Counted from the stretch's first letter, positions 15,552 to 27,899 are shown. The stretch: DNA of 64,000 nt from Phycomyces blakesleeanus NRRL 1555(-) (GCF_001638985.1 NW_017265149.1:539908-603907), one strand, 5' to 3'. Numbers and translations are program-made. The notes: generated by a model from the letters alone, not told the origin.

Positions 15552-16639
15552 TTATGTGCGCATTTCAGTCATTGGTAAGGGTTTAGCTTCACCTACATCA
15601 TAATTATAGTCAAGTCTGCTAATAATACATTCATATGGATTAGTACCATAAAAAATATATATTTTGTGTATTTAAAAACAAAATAAAAAATAACATATTA
15701 CTATTCTCCCATCACACCTTTGGGCTACGTAACAACTGGCTTCTTTTTCATGCAGTATCTTTAGGGTTAATTTTTATATCATTAGGATTATCAGTATCCT
15801 TTGAGCACTCGAACATAGACAAACAATATCAATGAATTAGATCTAATAACTGGCATACATGCATCGAACCTTCACTTTACTCCATGCAATTCAATAGTAC
15901 AATATACCCCTTTTATGGTATCCATGTCTTTCTTACTCGATATACCCTAACGTCTGTCAGCTTAATCTTTAGAGACTATACTATAAAAACTCTTATAGGT
16001 AAAGGTGTTTGTTTAATATATACATCCAAATTGAACTTTTTTGTACACAGTCTGTGCAAATGCAATGAGGAAATTACTTGTGTATTCAATCCGCATCACG
16101 TCTTTTCTGTCTCTCTTTCAAACACACATTTCTTAATTCCTTCTCGTCTCTCATTTCTCCATTTTTTATTTTATTTTTCCCCAGCTCTTTCTTTCTTTCT
16201 CTTATTCCAATGCATGCCATTCACAATGCCCATCCGGATTACCCAACTTCAATTATACATTTCACGCCAATGGCATTCTCAAGAACTCTTCCGATTTTTC
16301 TTTATAGACTTTATAGACAAAAAGAAAAGTATATACAATGAAACACAGTAAACAACACAATGATAAGAGCACACATATTATATTATATTATATTAATCTT
16401 TAGATTTATTTAACTAAATTAATTTTTCTTATTAATGAGACTTCCTAATTACAACATTAACCTCTTCAATCAAGTAAAAAAAAAGTTTGAACGCGTATTT
16501 TTTTTATTAGTCAACAACAGTTTAAAAATTATTTTATTTATTAGTCAACAACAGTTTAAAAATTATTTTATTTATTTATTAAAGATATACATAAAGAAGC
16601 TATTTTATTTTATATGATTTCACTTAATGTTTTTTTACT
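15552..16639. other. AT-rich intergenic region
   Basis: No supported gene. The plus frame at 15884-16351 has no motif and is rich in Phe/Leu/Ser from T-rich DNA. A 36-bp unit containing TTAGTCAACAACAGTTT is present twice in tandem at about 16505-16575. Confidence 0.45.
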
Positions 16640-17320
16640 AATGTAAAAAAATAAAAAGCATGACACCAAGTTCTTTGTCCCCGCATTACGCGGCTCAATC
16701 TCCCTCAGGACGTAAACCTGACTTGGTAGCGAAGGAGGTGTGGGAATGGTGTTAATCCGTGGCGTAAGACAACAACCGGGTTCATCCCAACTACCCTATC
16801 TCATCACTGAGAAGGGCCTGCGAACGTACCAGAGAAACCTACCACAAAGTAGCAGGGTCCAGCGTGTTCGACTACCAAGCAACACCGTCAGTTCCAGAGA
16901 ACTTCGAACAAGGATTTCATGAAGAGTCGGCAGTAAACTCCACTTCCTCCCCGTCCTCCACTCAATAAACTTTCATGATGCTAACTCGGCGGCAGCTTTT
17001 TTTAAACATTGCTCGTCGCCATTGTTTCAGAAATTATACAATTAAATTCACAATTCAGAACAATGTTGATCTGCGCCTCTAAGAATTAACTAAGAAGCTA
17101 GAGACGACGCACTTCCGCTTTTTCCTGCACAGAATGGAAAAAGAATGTCTCCCAATCGACCCATAGGTAGCGCGTCAAACTCAACTACAGGCAATCAGGG
17201 GGTACCCGTCTCCAGAGTATAAAAAAAGCTAAAGAGAAGAAAACCGTGTCGGTTGAATGGGCTTTATTTTGATATACCCGCAGTCTGCGACTAAAGTTTG
17301 GGACTGCGCTTTTTTTTGCC
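16640..17320 (-). other. Island of unusual composition, possible retroelement remnant
   Basis: The DNA changes here from AT-rich to nearly balanced composition for about 350 bp, then again around 17090-17310. Read on the minus strand, one frame gives EEVEFTADSS, NPCSKFSGTDGVAW, SNTLDPATLW and VSLVRSQALLSDEI, broken by several stops. The phrase around KFSGTDGVAW resembles the start of some Ty3-type gag proteins, but this is weak. A GCAGTC/GACTGC stem with a ~18-base loop lies at about 17281-17310. I treat it as transposon debris without a firm class. Confidence 0.25.
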
Positions 17321-19648
17321 AGGGGTGTTTTTTGCCTCTCACGTCAGAGCAGTGACATAGCTGTATACTCTTTTTAGTAGGATTGTGTAACTGTTCTATG
17401 ACAGTAGGAGCAGCTTATAGATTTAATCAAATAAATGTTGCAAAGTGAAGTAAATTAGAGCAAAGAAGCAAAGAAGTAAAAAGAGTAATGAAGGGTTTAG
17501 TTTTAATCGGTATAGCAATAACTCTTAAAGTGGAGTACAAGTCTCTATAACGGCGATTTGTAGGTTACTCTAAACTGGTCTGTGCGCTTTTTATTCGAGC
17601 GTACAAAGAGATTTGTTTTTCTTTTGCTTGTACAAGTAGACATAAATGAGACCCGCAAGTCACTAGGAGATAAACTTATAATATCTCAAAGTGCTATAAG
17701 GGTATTAGGTAGAAAAGCGAAAAACAAGATAAAAAGTATAAATGTATATTATCTGAATTATCACAATATGGTAGGTGGCGGAATTTTGAGTTCGAGATTG
17801 AGTTTTATTGAAATGAGGTTATACCAATAATTGGAGGTATCAAGGTGATTTTCCAAGTGAATACGAAGGATTGCCATAAGTTACGTTGTGTCGATGATGC
17901 AAAACATAACAGACCTACCTAGCTTTTTTTTTTAATTTTTTTTAAAGAACTCTAGATACTAACTGTAGTTATATATTAATAAAAGTGAAAACAATTAGCA
18001 AATGAATACTGGAGAAGAGACCAAAGTCTATCCTTTTATTAGAAGGTTCAATTGGCATTGACAAACCAATTATTTCAAGCTATGTAACATACATTAAATA
18101 CCGAGAGTTATGTTAGATATAGAACAAAAACAAATGGTCTAATTGTGCCTTCAGTTTACTCAAGACCAATATCAAGTTGTTTATTACAAAGGTTGATTAA
18201 TTGACAATTGTAATACCAATTTTACAGCAGCAATAACTTGGGTGCTTTATCAGAATGTACATTTAAGACTGTATTGGATATTCTACTTACAAAAAAGCAA
18301 ATAATTTACTTTTGCAAAAATTATGTTTTACAAAGAGAAATACTATAAGATGACGATATTATTTTTATAGGAAAAAAAAAGGTCATTTGGTATTAATATT
18401 TCTCTCTCTTTATGAAATAATAAAGTATTGCTTTATCTCCAAGCTTGTTCTTTTTGTTTCAAATTTTAATATTGCAATTATTTCAAAAAAAAATACTTAA
18501 CTTGCACTATAGACTTAGAATCTCAATCTGGTCAAACTATTATTGCAGTCAGCAATTGGATTGTAGCTGTAAATAACTTGGTAGTACTAAAAACCCTTGT
18601 ATTCCTGTATTAGAATATGCGACACAAACTTTATTTTTAAAGGGAATACATATTGTAAGATAGGTTCGTTGCCTTTAATAAATATAAATGTATTCTGCGT
18701 AGTTTTTACGAAACTGTTAATAACGTTAAATAATTGTTGGTTGTGTGTAAAGTTTTCTAAACTCGCCTAAATAGCTGCGAGTACCAGCGAGTCTCATACT
18801 ATAGTTGATGGTATATTGTTTGTATGCTTATTTAACAAGTCAATCCGTACTTTTCAGCACAAATACAATGTTTTCTGTTGGGATTAAAACCAAATTCAGA
18901 ATATTATTATACACCTCAAGTCTCTACAGCCAAAAATCGTATAAACGATTGAGGCAGTATATGACATACTTAGCATAAAAAGAAAGGTGTAGATTTGGCG
19001 AGATAAGTTCAAGTTTATAAAAAGCTTTGCACTTGTGGAAAATGCTTTAGTTATTGATACGCTAAATTAATATTTTTTCCTTGAAAATTTGACATGAATG
19101 AGCTACTACAGAAATGTACAGAAAGAATCAAAGGCGTAGATATAAGATTTTTCAGTACATCTTTTAACACAACAGAAGAGTATATAACACCAAATCTCTC
19201 TAGCTTTTTGAATTCAGAAACACTCAAGAGAAAACATAATAGATCCCTCGCAGAGTTCAAAGGTTTTGTAGATAATGACAGTTATTACTGCTATATTTTT
19301 CATTGCATACATACAGAGAAAGAGATATAACAATGACTTTAAGCAATATATAAGTCTAATGTTTGAGTATGTGTGCCTACTTCTTTATGATATTATACCA
19401 AAATAATAAGAAAACAAAAGTTTTCTTGCGATCAAGAGCATAATACATGACATATTCATTTTGACTGGCAATTTTGCATGTCTTCTCAGTTAGCTAATTC
19501 TCTTTTAAGTCATAATAAATTTATTATATTAAGTAGTATCATACTAGAATAATTAAAATCGTAATTTTTCTTTCTGTATTTATTTCTTAACATATGTGCA
19601 AGTAGACTTTTTTTGCAGTGAGTTCAAGTTTTGATTAGCTAAAACTAG
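17321..19648. other. AT-rich region, no supported gene
   Basis: Only short frames occur (82 codons at 17582-17830, 78 codons at 19094-19330). The latter (MNELLQKCTERIKGVD...) looks like ordinary protein composition but matches nothing I know. The region may contain old transposon sequence, but no repeat ends can be defined. Confidence 0.4.
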
Positions 19649-20179
19649 GTAATTGAATTAGAAGTAAAGTAGTTTAGTTTGGATATCAAAGAACTTGATG
19701 ATTTATTCACAAAAATACAATCAATAATTTGAAAATTTGATCTACTCTAAATATAAATATATTAGCTGGGATGGTCCAAATCCCAGTGTATGCTGTCGCA
19801 GGTCAGCACCATATTTTACTAGCTATTACATTTCTTCTTCGTGCCTTGTCCAGATCCAGAGGAGAGGGGGTCCAACGCCAGTCCATTCCATTGATTCTTT
19901 TTTGATTTTTGATTTTCTTGTTTTTTGATTTGATTTTTTAATTTTTTTTTTTGATTTTTTTGTTTTTTTTTTTTTTGCTTTTTTTTATATTTTTTATGAT
20001 TTGCTTTTCTTCATTTGATTTGATGAAATATTCTATTCTATTCAATTGTATAGTATAATCTGTTTTGATATTTTTTTAATAGACATGATGTGTCTTGATA
20101 TGTCTTGTCTTCAATTGATTTGGGTTGATTTGTATTGACTTGATATGATTTGTATAATGTTCATGGTCATAGATACTGA

Positions 20180-21085
20180 GAGTGACTTTGTTAAAGGCCG
20201 TCTTTAGATTTGATTTGAGAGAGAATTTGAGAAAAGTAATCTTCAGATTCGGTGAAGAGAGACTTTGGAAAAAAACCACTTTCTGATATGAACCCAGAGA
20301 GGCTTTATTAGAAAACGCCTTGTTTTTTTAGCCGAGATAGATTTTGTAAAATGACATCTTCCGCTTTGATTAGAAAGATCTTGTAAAAGGACACCTGAAG
20401 ATATGTGACAGGAGAGCCTTTGTAAAGAGTGCCATATAACTTGAGTGGAGAGTTACTTGGTAAAAGAACACCTTCCGATTTAAGCTGAGAAAGGTTTTGT
20501 GAAAGAGAACCTTCTGATTTGAGTTGAGAATTGGTAAAGACATCAACAGATTTGAGCCAAAAGAGACTTTGCTAAAGGACACATTCACGTTTGAATGAAG
20601 AGAGAGAAAGGGACTTTGTGAAAGAGAACCTTCCGATTTGAGTTGAGAGAGAGAGAGTTTGTAAAAAAACGCCTTTAGATTTGAGCGGAGGGATGCTTGG
20701 TAAAGGGACACCTTCCGATTTGGATTGAGAGAATTTGTTAAAGACCAACTTCTGATTTGAGCTAAGAGAGAGTTTGTGAACGGACACCTTCAGTCTTGAA
20801 TGAAGAGAGACTTTGGAAAAAGCGCCTTCAGATTTTAGTAGAGAGAGTTTGTGAACAGACATCTTTAGTCTTAAGTTAAGAGAGACTTTGGAAAGAGCGC
20901 CTTTTGACTTGAGTGGAGAGATATTTTGGAAAGAACATATTCCGATTCAAGTCGAGAGAGACTTTTTAAAAGGACACCTTCAGTCTTGAGCCAAGAGAAA
21001 CTTTGTAAAGGACACATTGTGATTTGAGACAACAAAGATTTTGGAAAGCAGTACCCTCCAGTTTGAGTGGATACAGAGACGCTTC
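20180..21085 (+). repeat. 39-bp degenerate minisatellite (copy A)
   Basis: About 23 imperfect units with period near 39 bp, each with a core like GAGAGACTTTGTAAAAGGAC followed by ACCTTCAGATTTGAG. Period 39 is a multiple of three, so minus-strand frames read through as 13-residue repeats (LKSEGVLLQ-type). Frames are interrupted between sub-blocks, so I do not call a protein. Confidence 0.8.
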
Positions 21086-21316
21086 GTTAACGAATGCATT
21101 GTTTTTGTTTTTGTTTTTGACATTGTTTTTGCCTTGTGTTTTTGATATTATTTTTTTTCTTCTTTTTTTCTTCTTTTTTTTTTTTACAAAATATTGGAAT
21201 GGATATTGGACTGGACAATAGACCCCCCCTTCCTGGACTTGAACAAGGCACTGGACCCTATACTATACAACTGCGAAATATATATATTATTAGTTCTAAG
21301 ATATTTGATACTCTAA

Positions 21317-21934
21317 TTAACAGCGTAATATTTTTGTGACGCCCAACTGAAATGGGTTCAGTTTTGTTTTGTGTTGTTTTTCAGAGAAAACACCAAGAGC
21401 AGGATTCCTTTGAATAGCCATATTGTTGCTATTGTGTTTCCGTAGTTCCTTCCGAAATATTTTCTTGCTTGCTGATGGAGGCCCGTAATAGATATACTGG
21501 TGCCACAGAATTGTCTGCAAAATCCATTCGGGGATCGCCAAAACCTTTTTTTTTATGTATGAAACTACGGCCTTTGACCAACGTATAAAATTCATATTTG
21601 AAGAAATTGTTGACCCAGTGGAGATGCTTGAAGTGCTTTTGGCCGACCCATGAAATGGTAAGCTCCTGGGTTGTATAATTTGATGGTGCATTTTTGATAG
21701 CTTGATACAATTGACTTGATCACTTGAATACTTGAGGCGGGATATAGTGCTACACACAATTTTCTCGTGGGAAAGATTTACTACTGGATTGAATTTCCAT
21801 GATTTTTTGTAGGAACGGGGGTATATAATTTTCTTAATGTGAGTCAGAGACCGGCCACCAAGTAGCTTGAACACCGTGCAAAATGCTTGATTTTCTTGGT
21901 TGATTGTATTGGTGAGCATCAGGAGACTTTGCAT
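21317..21934 (-). CDS. 205-residue hypothetical protein of the composite repeat (copy A)
   Basis: Uninterrupted minus-strand frame starting MQSLLMLTNTINQENQ and ending QLGVTKILRC. It is basic, without a signal peptide or clear membrane segment, and I do not recognise a family. The same frame is open in copy B (31062-31679) with four amino-acid differences. I see four base differences over 618 bp and all change the protein, so conservation here reflects a recent copy or gene conversion rather than proven selection. It may be a real element gene or a chance frame. Confidence 0.35.
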   Translation of the reverse strand: MQSLLMLTNTINQENQAFCTVFKLLGGRSLTHIKKIIYPRSYKKSWKFNPVVNLSHEKIVCSTISRLKYSSDQVNCIKLSKMHHQIIQPRSLPFHGSAKSTSSISTGSTISSNMNFIRWSKAVVSYIKKKVLAIPEWILQTILWHQYIYYGPPSASKKIFRKELRKHNSNNMAIQRNPALGVFSEKQHKTKLNPFQLGVTKILRC

Positions 21935-21973
21935 ATTTTTGTTACTGTCCTCTCATTCCACCTTTGATAATTT

Positions 21974-22112
21974 CTTTTTTTGTCCGTTTTTTTTTGTTCT
22001 TTTTTTTTGTTCTTTTTTTTTGTTCTTTTTTTTTTGTTCTTTTTTTTTGTTCTTTTTTTTTGTTCTTTTTTTTTTGTTCTTTTTTTTTGTTCTTTTTTTT
22101 TTCTAATTTTTT
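21974..22112 (+). repeat. T-run/GTTC microsatellite (copy A)
   Basis: Units of 8-10 T followed by GTTC are repeated about ten times, then a (TA)n run at 22120-22140. The same structure with different unit numbers lies at 31720-31885 in copy B. Confidence 0.85.
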
Positions 22113-23360
22113 TCTTTACATATATATATATATATATATATAAACATCCACTTTTTCTTTTTGCGTTTTAGAACCAGTCTGATATTGGCTTCCTGCTTGA
22201 CTGATTCTGTCCTCATCAAACTTTGACTTGATAGTTTGCTAAAATTAGTCTCATGATATGACCTTTGATTGAATCTTGCTTTTCATTGGCAATCACTTGC
22301 GAACGTATTTGGACCCTATATGTGGGTTGTTTGTCCCTGCTATACAGACATTGCCGGTATTGCTTGCTTTAGCCTACTCTTCTTGACAGCTCTGAATACG
22401 ACCCGGTTGACCCAATTAATCAAATCTTGGTTCTATATATCGACCAAATTTGAGGACAGCTCATGATAGACCGGCATGTAATCAAATAAAGGTTGCAGTT
22501 ATTCACTCGAAGCTGTATATAAAACATTCGTATCTTATCGACTTGATAGTAGATAATGTACTTGCATTATATCTACTATATTTTTCAAGTATAATAGCTA
22601 TTGCAAAAAAACCAAGCTTGCATTTCCTGACAGACAATTTGAGTAGAAGTCGTATAAAAAAACGTGGTTTCTCAGGCTTGCCACTGGCATGTGTTGTACA
22701 TTTGAGATAATTTTAGCATCAATAAACTTGACTTATTGATCGTTTTTATTATCAGTAATCTTCCTCAAAGTTCCACGAAAGATCTCATAAACCGACTATG
22801 GGTGCATTTTTAGAAGCTGCTTATTGTTGGATGTTGAATCCATTTAGAAAAAATTCAATTCTTACTAGATTTACGCCAAGATATGTATCAGCTATGCAAA
22901 GTCCATTAGACTGAAGCAAGGTCTCAAAATTTGAGACCATTATTCCAAACGACACTAAAGCCAATAGAAATCAACTTAAAAAGTTAATGGCTAACAAAAA
23001 TAACACTCATGTTCAATAGTTTAACATTTTAGCATGTATTACCATGAATCTAACCGTGACTCAGACAAGACCAAAACAAAGAAAACCCAAAATCCATGAT
23101 TACGGATATTAAAGAAATTCCAGAAGCAGCCGAATATCAACAGAAAAAGAAAGGCACGCATCGATATTAAGAAACACATATTCAACGATATACAAGTAGA
23201 CAGCAGAAAGATAAGTAAAAACTTCAAGATATTCGAAAATGGAAGGCTTAACAGCGACTGCCTCGCGACAAAAAACCAAATACGGATGCAAGAGAGATAA
23301 CAATAAAGAGCCAACAACAAGATACAGAGACAGGAAAAAGAAGGCTTCCAAGAATAAACA

Positions 23361-24230
23361 CAATAGTGTACAACAACCAGACACACAGATTGGAAAGACG
23401 GATTTCATAGAGAATAAATGCATCTGTGCACAACAACCAGACACACAGATTGGAAAGACGGATTTCATAGAGAATAAATGCATCTGTGCACAACAACGAG
23501 ACACACAGATTGGATAGAGGGATTTCATAGACAATAAATGCATCTGTGCACAACAACCAGACACACAGATTGGAAAGACGGATTTCATAGAGAATAAATG
23601 CATCTGTGAACAACAACCAGACACACAGATTGGAAAGACGGATTTCATAGACAATAAATACATCTGTGAACAACAGCCAGACACACAGATTGGAAAGACG
23701 GATTTCATAGAGAATAAATGCATCTGTGCACAACAACCAGACACACAGATTGGAAAGACGGATTTCAAGAAAAAAATTGCATCTGTGAACAACAGCCAGA
23801 CACACAGATTGGAAAGACGGATTTCATAGAGAATAAATGCATCTGTGCACAACAGCCAGACACACAGATTGGAAAGACGGATTTCATAGACAATAAATGC
23901 ATCTGTGAACAACAGCCAGACACACAGATTGGAAAGACGGATTTCATAGACAATAAATGCATCTGTGCACAACAACCAGACACACAGATTGGATAGACGG
24001 ATTTCAAGAGAATAAATGCATCTGTGCACAACAGCCAGACACACAGATTGGAAAGACGGATTTCATAGACAATAAATGCATCTGTGCACAACAACCAGAC
24101 ACACAGATTGGAAAGACGGATTTCATAGAGAATAATGGCATCTGTGCACAACAGCCAGACACACAGATTGGAAAGACGGATTTCATAGAGAATAATTGCA
24201 TCTGTGTACAACAGCCAGACACACAGATTT
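23361..24230 (+). repeat. 60-bp minisatellite, about 15 units
   Basis: Fifteen head-to-tail units of 60 bp, each containing ACACACAGATTGGAAAGACG, GGATTTCATAGA and AATAAATGCATCTGTG. Units differ by a few substitutions (CAACAACCAG/CAACAGCCAG, AGAGAAT/AGACAAT) and rare one-base deletions. The unit is 20 codons long, so frames on both strands stay open for hundreds of codons: plus QQPDTQIGKTDFIENKCICA, minus a hydrophobic SNLCVWLL-type repeat. There are no unique spacers between repeats, so it is not CRISPR. It follows the composite repeat's 205-codon part in the same place as the array in copy B. Confidence 0.9.
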
Positions 24231-24739
24231 TAAATAGATGTATTTCAGAAATTAAATACCTATATGAATAATAGTTCAATATGTATACTGATAAAACATA
24301 AACTTATGACTCACAAAAATTTTATAGAAGCAGTGAATAAAACAGACGTATGTGTATGAAGCAGATAATCTAAGCTGTATAAAAATCTTTAAAATAAGTA
24401 GAAAAACAAAAATAAGTAATGATGATAGATCATATAATAAGTTTCTTCAACGGAACTTTCATACTTTTGACAAGTATTTTATAGGAGTCTGTACTTGAGA
24501 ATGTTTACATTTGGCATCTGACATCTCATTAATCTGCTCTGAAAAAAACATCAAATGCGGACACAAAGTATGTGATTGTTTTTATCTTATGGCTAATACA
24601 TCCTTAACTAATACGGATGACAAAGGAAACTTTGTAGACCAGACTGTTTTTCTGTTATATCAATTGGTAACTATGGTGGTAGTCAGTATTATTTCATTAA
24701 GTCACAATTGATGCGCAGCACTCGTAGTATTTTCAACAT

Positions 24740-25600
24740 TCCGCTGATCTTCATTGGAATTTATGCTGTCTTAAATTCCAAAGAAACTAGATCGGAAATT
24801 TTTTTGAAAATTATATGCAGATTTAAGACAAAAAAGACCAGCAAATGATTTTTTTGGTCTGTATTCATTGAATGCGGCCTGTTCAGAGGAGAAACATAAA
24901 GCAAGGGAACATCCAGTTGGAGGAGCAGTGAAATAGACCATGTCATAAAAAGCTTTACAAGGTTTGCTCTAGACATTGTCTTTTATCTGTCATAAAGTTT
25001 ATATAATAGATTGGAAATAGTTTTTCTGTGAGACTTGCTCTTCAATCATCAGCTTCTTAAGCTTTTTTTTATAATGAAGAAGACTGAATTAGACCAAATG
25101 TTTGGACCCTTGGCTCTTATGATGTACTTGAGTAAATGTCATTTGTTCAATCTGAAAATGTTTGTCATCTTCATAAATGATAGAGTTTATCTGATTAAAT
25201 ACGCTGTTTTTTTAGTTTGTTGCATTAAAATATATAAGAATTTTGACATTACTTATACTTTTTTTTTGAATAACCATACGGACAAGATATAGAGCCCAGA
25301 TATATCCTATGAGAGCTTCTGCATAAGAAGTTAGAAAAATATTTCCGATGGAGTACACAAAACTGCAAGCAACCTTTACTATCTAACATATAACTAATAT
25401 TAGTATTTATGTCGGTTTTGACGATGAGTAATAGATAGCTTACCTTTGTGGATATTTGTATTCTGCAGAAAGATTTGCCTATGAAAAACACAGAGTGTAG
25501 TAAGAAAGTAGATATACGTGTAAAAAGCAGTATACAAAAAAAACCTGAGATGAGGTGCAAGATTTGCAAGGCGAGTGTGCGATAGTAGAAAATAATATGA
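24740..25600 (-). pseudogene. Decayed copy of the 641-codon composite-repeat gene
   Basis: This minus-strand region aligns with parts of 34273-36198. Shared phrases include LQ-LCL/LQILHL at the N-terminus, NINTDTNI vs DINTNISYM, and DDEGCLQ vs DSKGCLQ; DNA landmarks such as GGCAAAGCAAGGGAACA and ACTGCAAGCAACCTT also match. Stops and large deletions remove most of the gene. In one aligned 29-base block (25375-25403 vs 35977-36005) 8 of 10 differences are C->T or G->A in this copy. The promoter-side flank (25590-25700) is still similar to 36200-36300. Confidence 0.7.
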
Positions 25601-26895
25601 AAAATAGAGGGAAGAAAGGTATATGAAAAAAAGTGAAAAAATTGAAAGGTTGATGTTTCTTTTATAGATAATTTGTCTGATTTTTTTCTTTGCTGTTGCT
25701 GTTTTTTTTTGTGACAGGTACTACATCATTCTTTTAAGTATAAAACAAAAAATAAATGAAACTAAGATATTTTATTGTATTTATTTCAATTTTTACTTCT
25801 TTTAGTAATGATCTTCATGTAGTAAAAAGTAATAATTTAATTCTAATGGTTATCAATAATTTAAGACAAAAAAAATCATCTAAAAATGCAGCAATATATT
25901 AAAACAGGAATGTTTTCTTTTAAAAAGTACTAAATGATAAAAGAACATTTTTAAAGCAAATAAGTAAAAAGTAAAAAACAAGAGAGATTTTTATAGTTAA
26001 ATGGTATAAACAAAGTTTAGAAATAAGGATTTTTCTCTTTTATTACTTAAAGCTGACCTGTGCTCTGTTTATATAATGTAATCAAATGTATGGACTTAAG
26101 GAAAACAAGCAGCAAACCAGTGATTTATATAGACAGCCAATTTACAAAATGTTATAGTGAAAGAAAAATATTTTGTGCCTATCACTTAAAGTTAGTAATA
26201 GTATGATTAGATTGGCCAATTTTTTAAGAGAGTAGATCCTTCATTTTTGAAGAGACCGTATATTTCTTAGCAAAAATGTCATTGGAATAAATTATAAATG
26301 ATATTAAAACTAAAGAACAGAAAAATGGTCTACATAATTTGTATGACCATCAGTAGGAAAATACTTGGGGTATTGGAAGATCTTGAAGATGGAGTGATAC
26401 ACGTCTGTATCAACTAGTGTACTCTGATCGGCCTGAGAAATGATAAATTTAAGATGAGCTACATTAATAAAGATCGTCATTAGTTAAATATTGACTTGTT
26501 ATCAGTAATAAGTAAAAAGAAAAAGCACTTGATTCCACTAATATTATTTTTGGGCTTTTGTCTCAAACTCCACGCAAAATTTGCTGGTTATAATATTATA
26601 CACAAGCAGCTTTGTTATTGTTTTCTTACTGTCTTTAATACAAGATTAGCTTGATCTTATAATATGAACTTTTTTAATATGAAAAAACCAATGTGAGAAT
26701 ACTATATTAGAAATCATATTGCTTGATGATTCTACACAAACTTGACTACTTTGAATGTCTGAAAGTGTATCAAGTGTTTTCTTTAATGTCTATGATCAGT
26801 ACTGTTATGCTGTTTGAGACAAAGCATTACGTTAAAAGTGACTCTTTATGCCATGGATATATATTAATTCAAAGAAAATCTGCTTTGAAACATTT

Positions 26896-27899
26896 TTTTC
26901 TTAAGTTTAAATAGTTCAAAAAGAAAACATAAAGTAAAAAAAAATTCTAGCCATATGAGACTATAAAGTACTGACCAGTAGTAAAGATGTGATGCCAAGT
27001 TTTGAAAATATATTTTAGGATCTAAAAAAAATCAGTTTTTATATATATATTAAGATAGATAAAATCTCTACCTTTTTGCAGTTATTTCTGTGCGTAAAGG
27101 TTTGTAGTTTTAAAGCAAGAATATTATATACATATATCAAATATTTATATATAGCAGTACTTTTGTACTTTTTACATATAAAACATATATATATATATTT
27201 AAATATTTTTTATTAATTAATTATAGTTAAGTGTTTGAATCTTTTTTAACTAAAACTATATATAATCAAAGCTTAATATAATTATAATAGCGGGATATTC
27301 AAAATCATATAACTATTCATTTATTTTTTATTTATTTATGTAATCATTTTAATATAAAGGTTTCTGTAAAGCCATTTTGCTATACAAGAATACTCAGAAA
27401 TTCAGCATAAAGTGATAGTTATATTGCACTAGAAAATTACAGATTTTAGCTGAGAAGCATATGTATTTCGATTTATGAAAGAAATAAGCTACTGGGAATA
27501 AATAAAGATAAAAATAAGAGTAGAATGATTCAATTAAACAACAAACAGAAAATATAGCTTCTTTTCAATATGTAATTAATGAATTGGGCAATATATACTT
27601 CTGTAGATATATAATTGTATATTACATACAAAAATAAAAATTTTACTTTGTTGTTGTTTCTTTGGGATGAAAGCTGAATAAGTGGTTTGTGTAAGTCTTG
27701 TACAATATACCAATATGGGCTGGGCTTATACAAACCTGACTATTGTGAGAGCTTGTAAAAAGGCTTAGGAAAACACATTTTCTATACCAAAAGCAAATAG
27801 CTTGAGCAATTATTCAGAAACAGTTATATTTCTCAGCCATATGTATTCACCAAGCCATTTCAAAAAAAGTATATATAATGTAAGAAAAAGATCCAAAAT
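26896..27899. other. Very AT-rich spacer between repeat copies
   Basis: No gene is seen in the first 1 kb after copy A. A TATATAA box at about 27872-27878 lies roughly 100 bp upstream of the small secreted peptide gene and may be its core promoter. Confidence 0.5.

Larger units (their letters stand above)
19649..26895 (+). repeat. Composite dispersed repeat, copy A (degenerate)
   Basis: First of two direct copies of a large composite repeat. Homology with copy B begins at GTAATTGAATTAGAAG (19649 here, 29343 there) and fades near 26895/37430. The order of parts is the same: 39-bp minisatellite, 205-codon ORF, T-rich GTTC tract, ~60-bp minisatellite, 641-codon gene region, conserved flank. The left 2.6 kb is almost identical between copies. 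To the right of about 22244 divergence rises sharply, and the 641-codon gene is destroyed. No terminal inverted repeats, LTRs or target-site duplications are obvious. Confidence 0.85.

Noticed and set aside
17582..17830. Tc1/mariner transposase fragment (HNMVGGG phrase)
   Set aside because: Only a short GGG-containing match; no DDE residues, no flanking TA-bounded terminal repeats, and surrounding frames do not support it.
23109..24044. 311-codon minus-strand frame with SNLCVWLL repeats as a protein gene
   Set aside because: The 60-bp period keeps several frames on both strands open by arithmetic; no start context, unique domain or splice evidence supports translation.
23361..24230. CRISPR-like array
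   Set aside because: Units are contiguous 60-bp tandem repeats with no unique spacers, in a eukaryotic setting.
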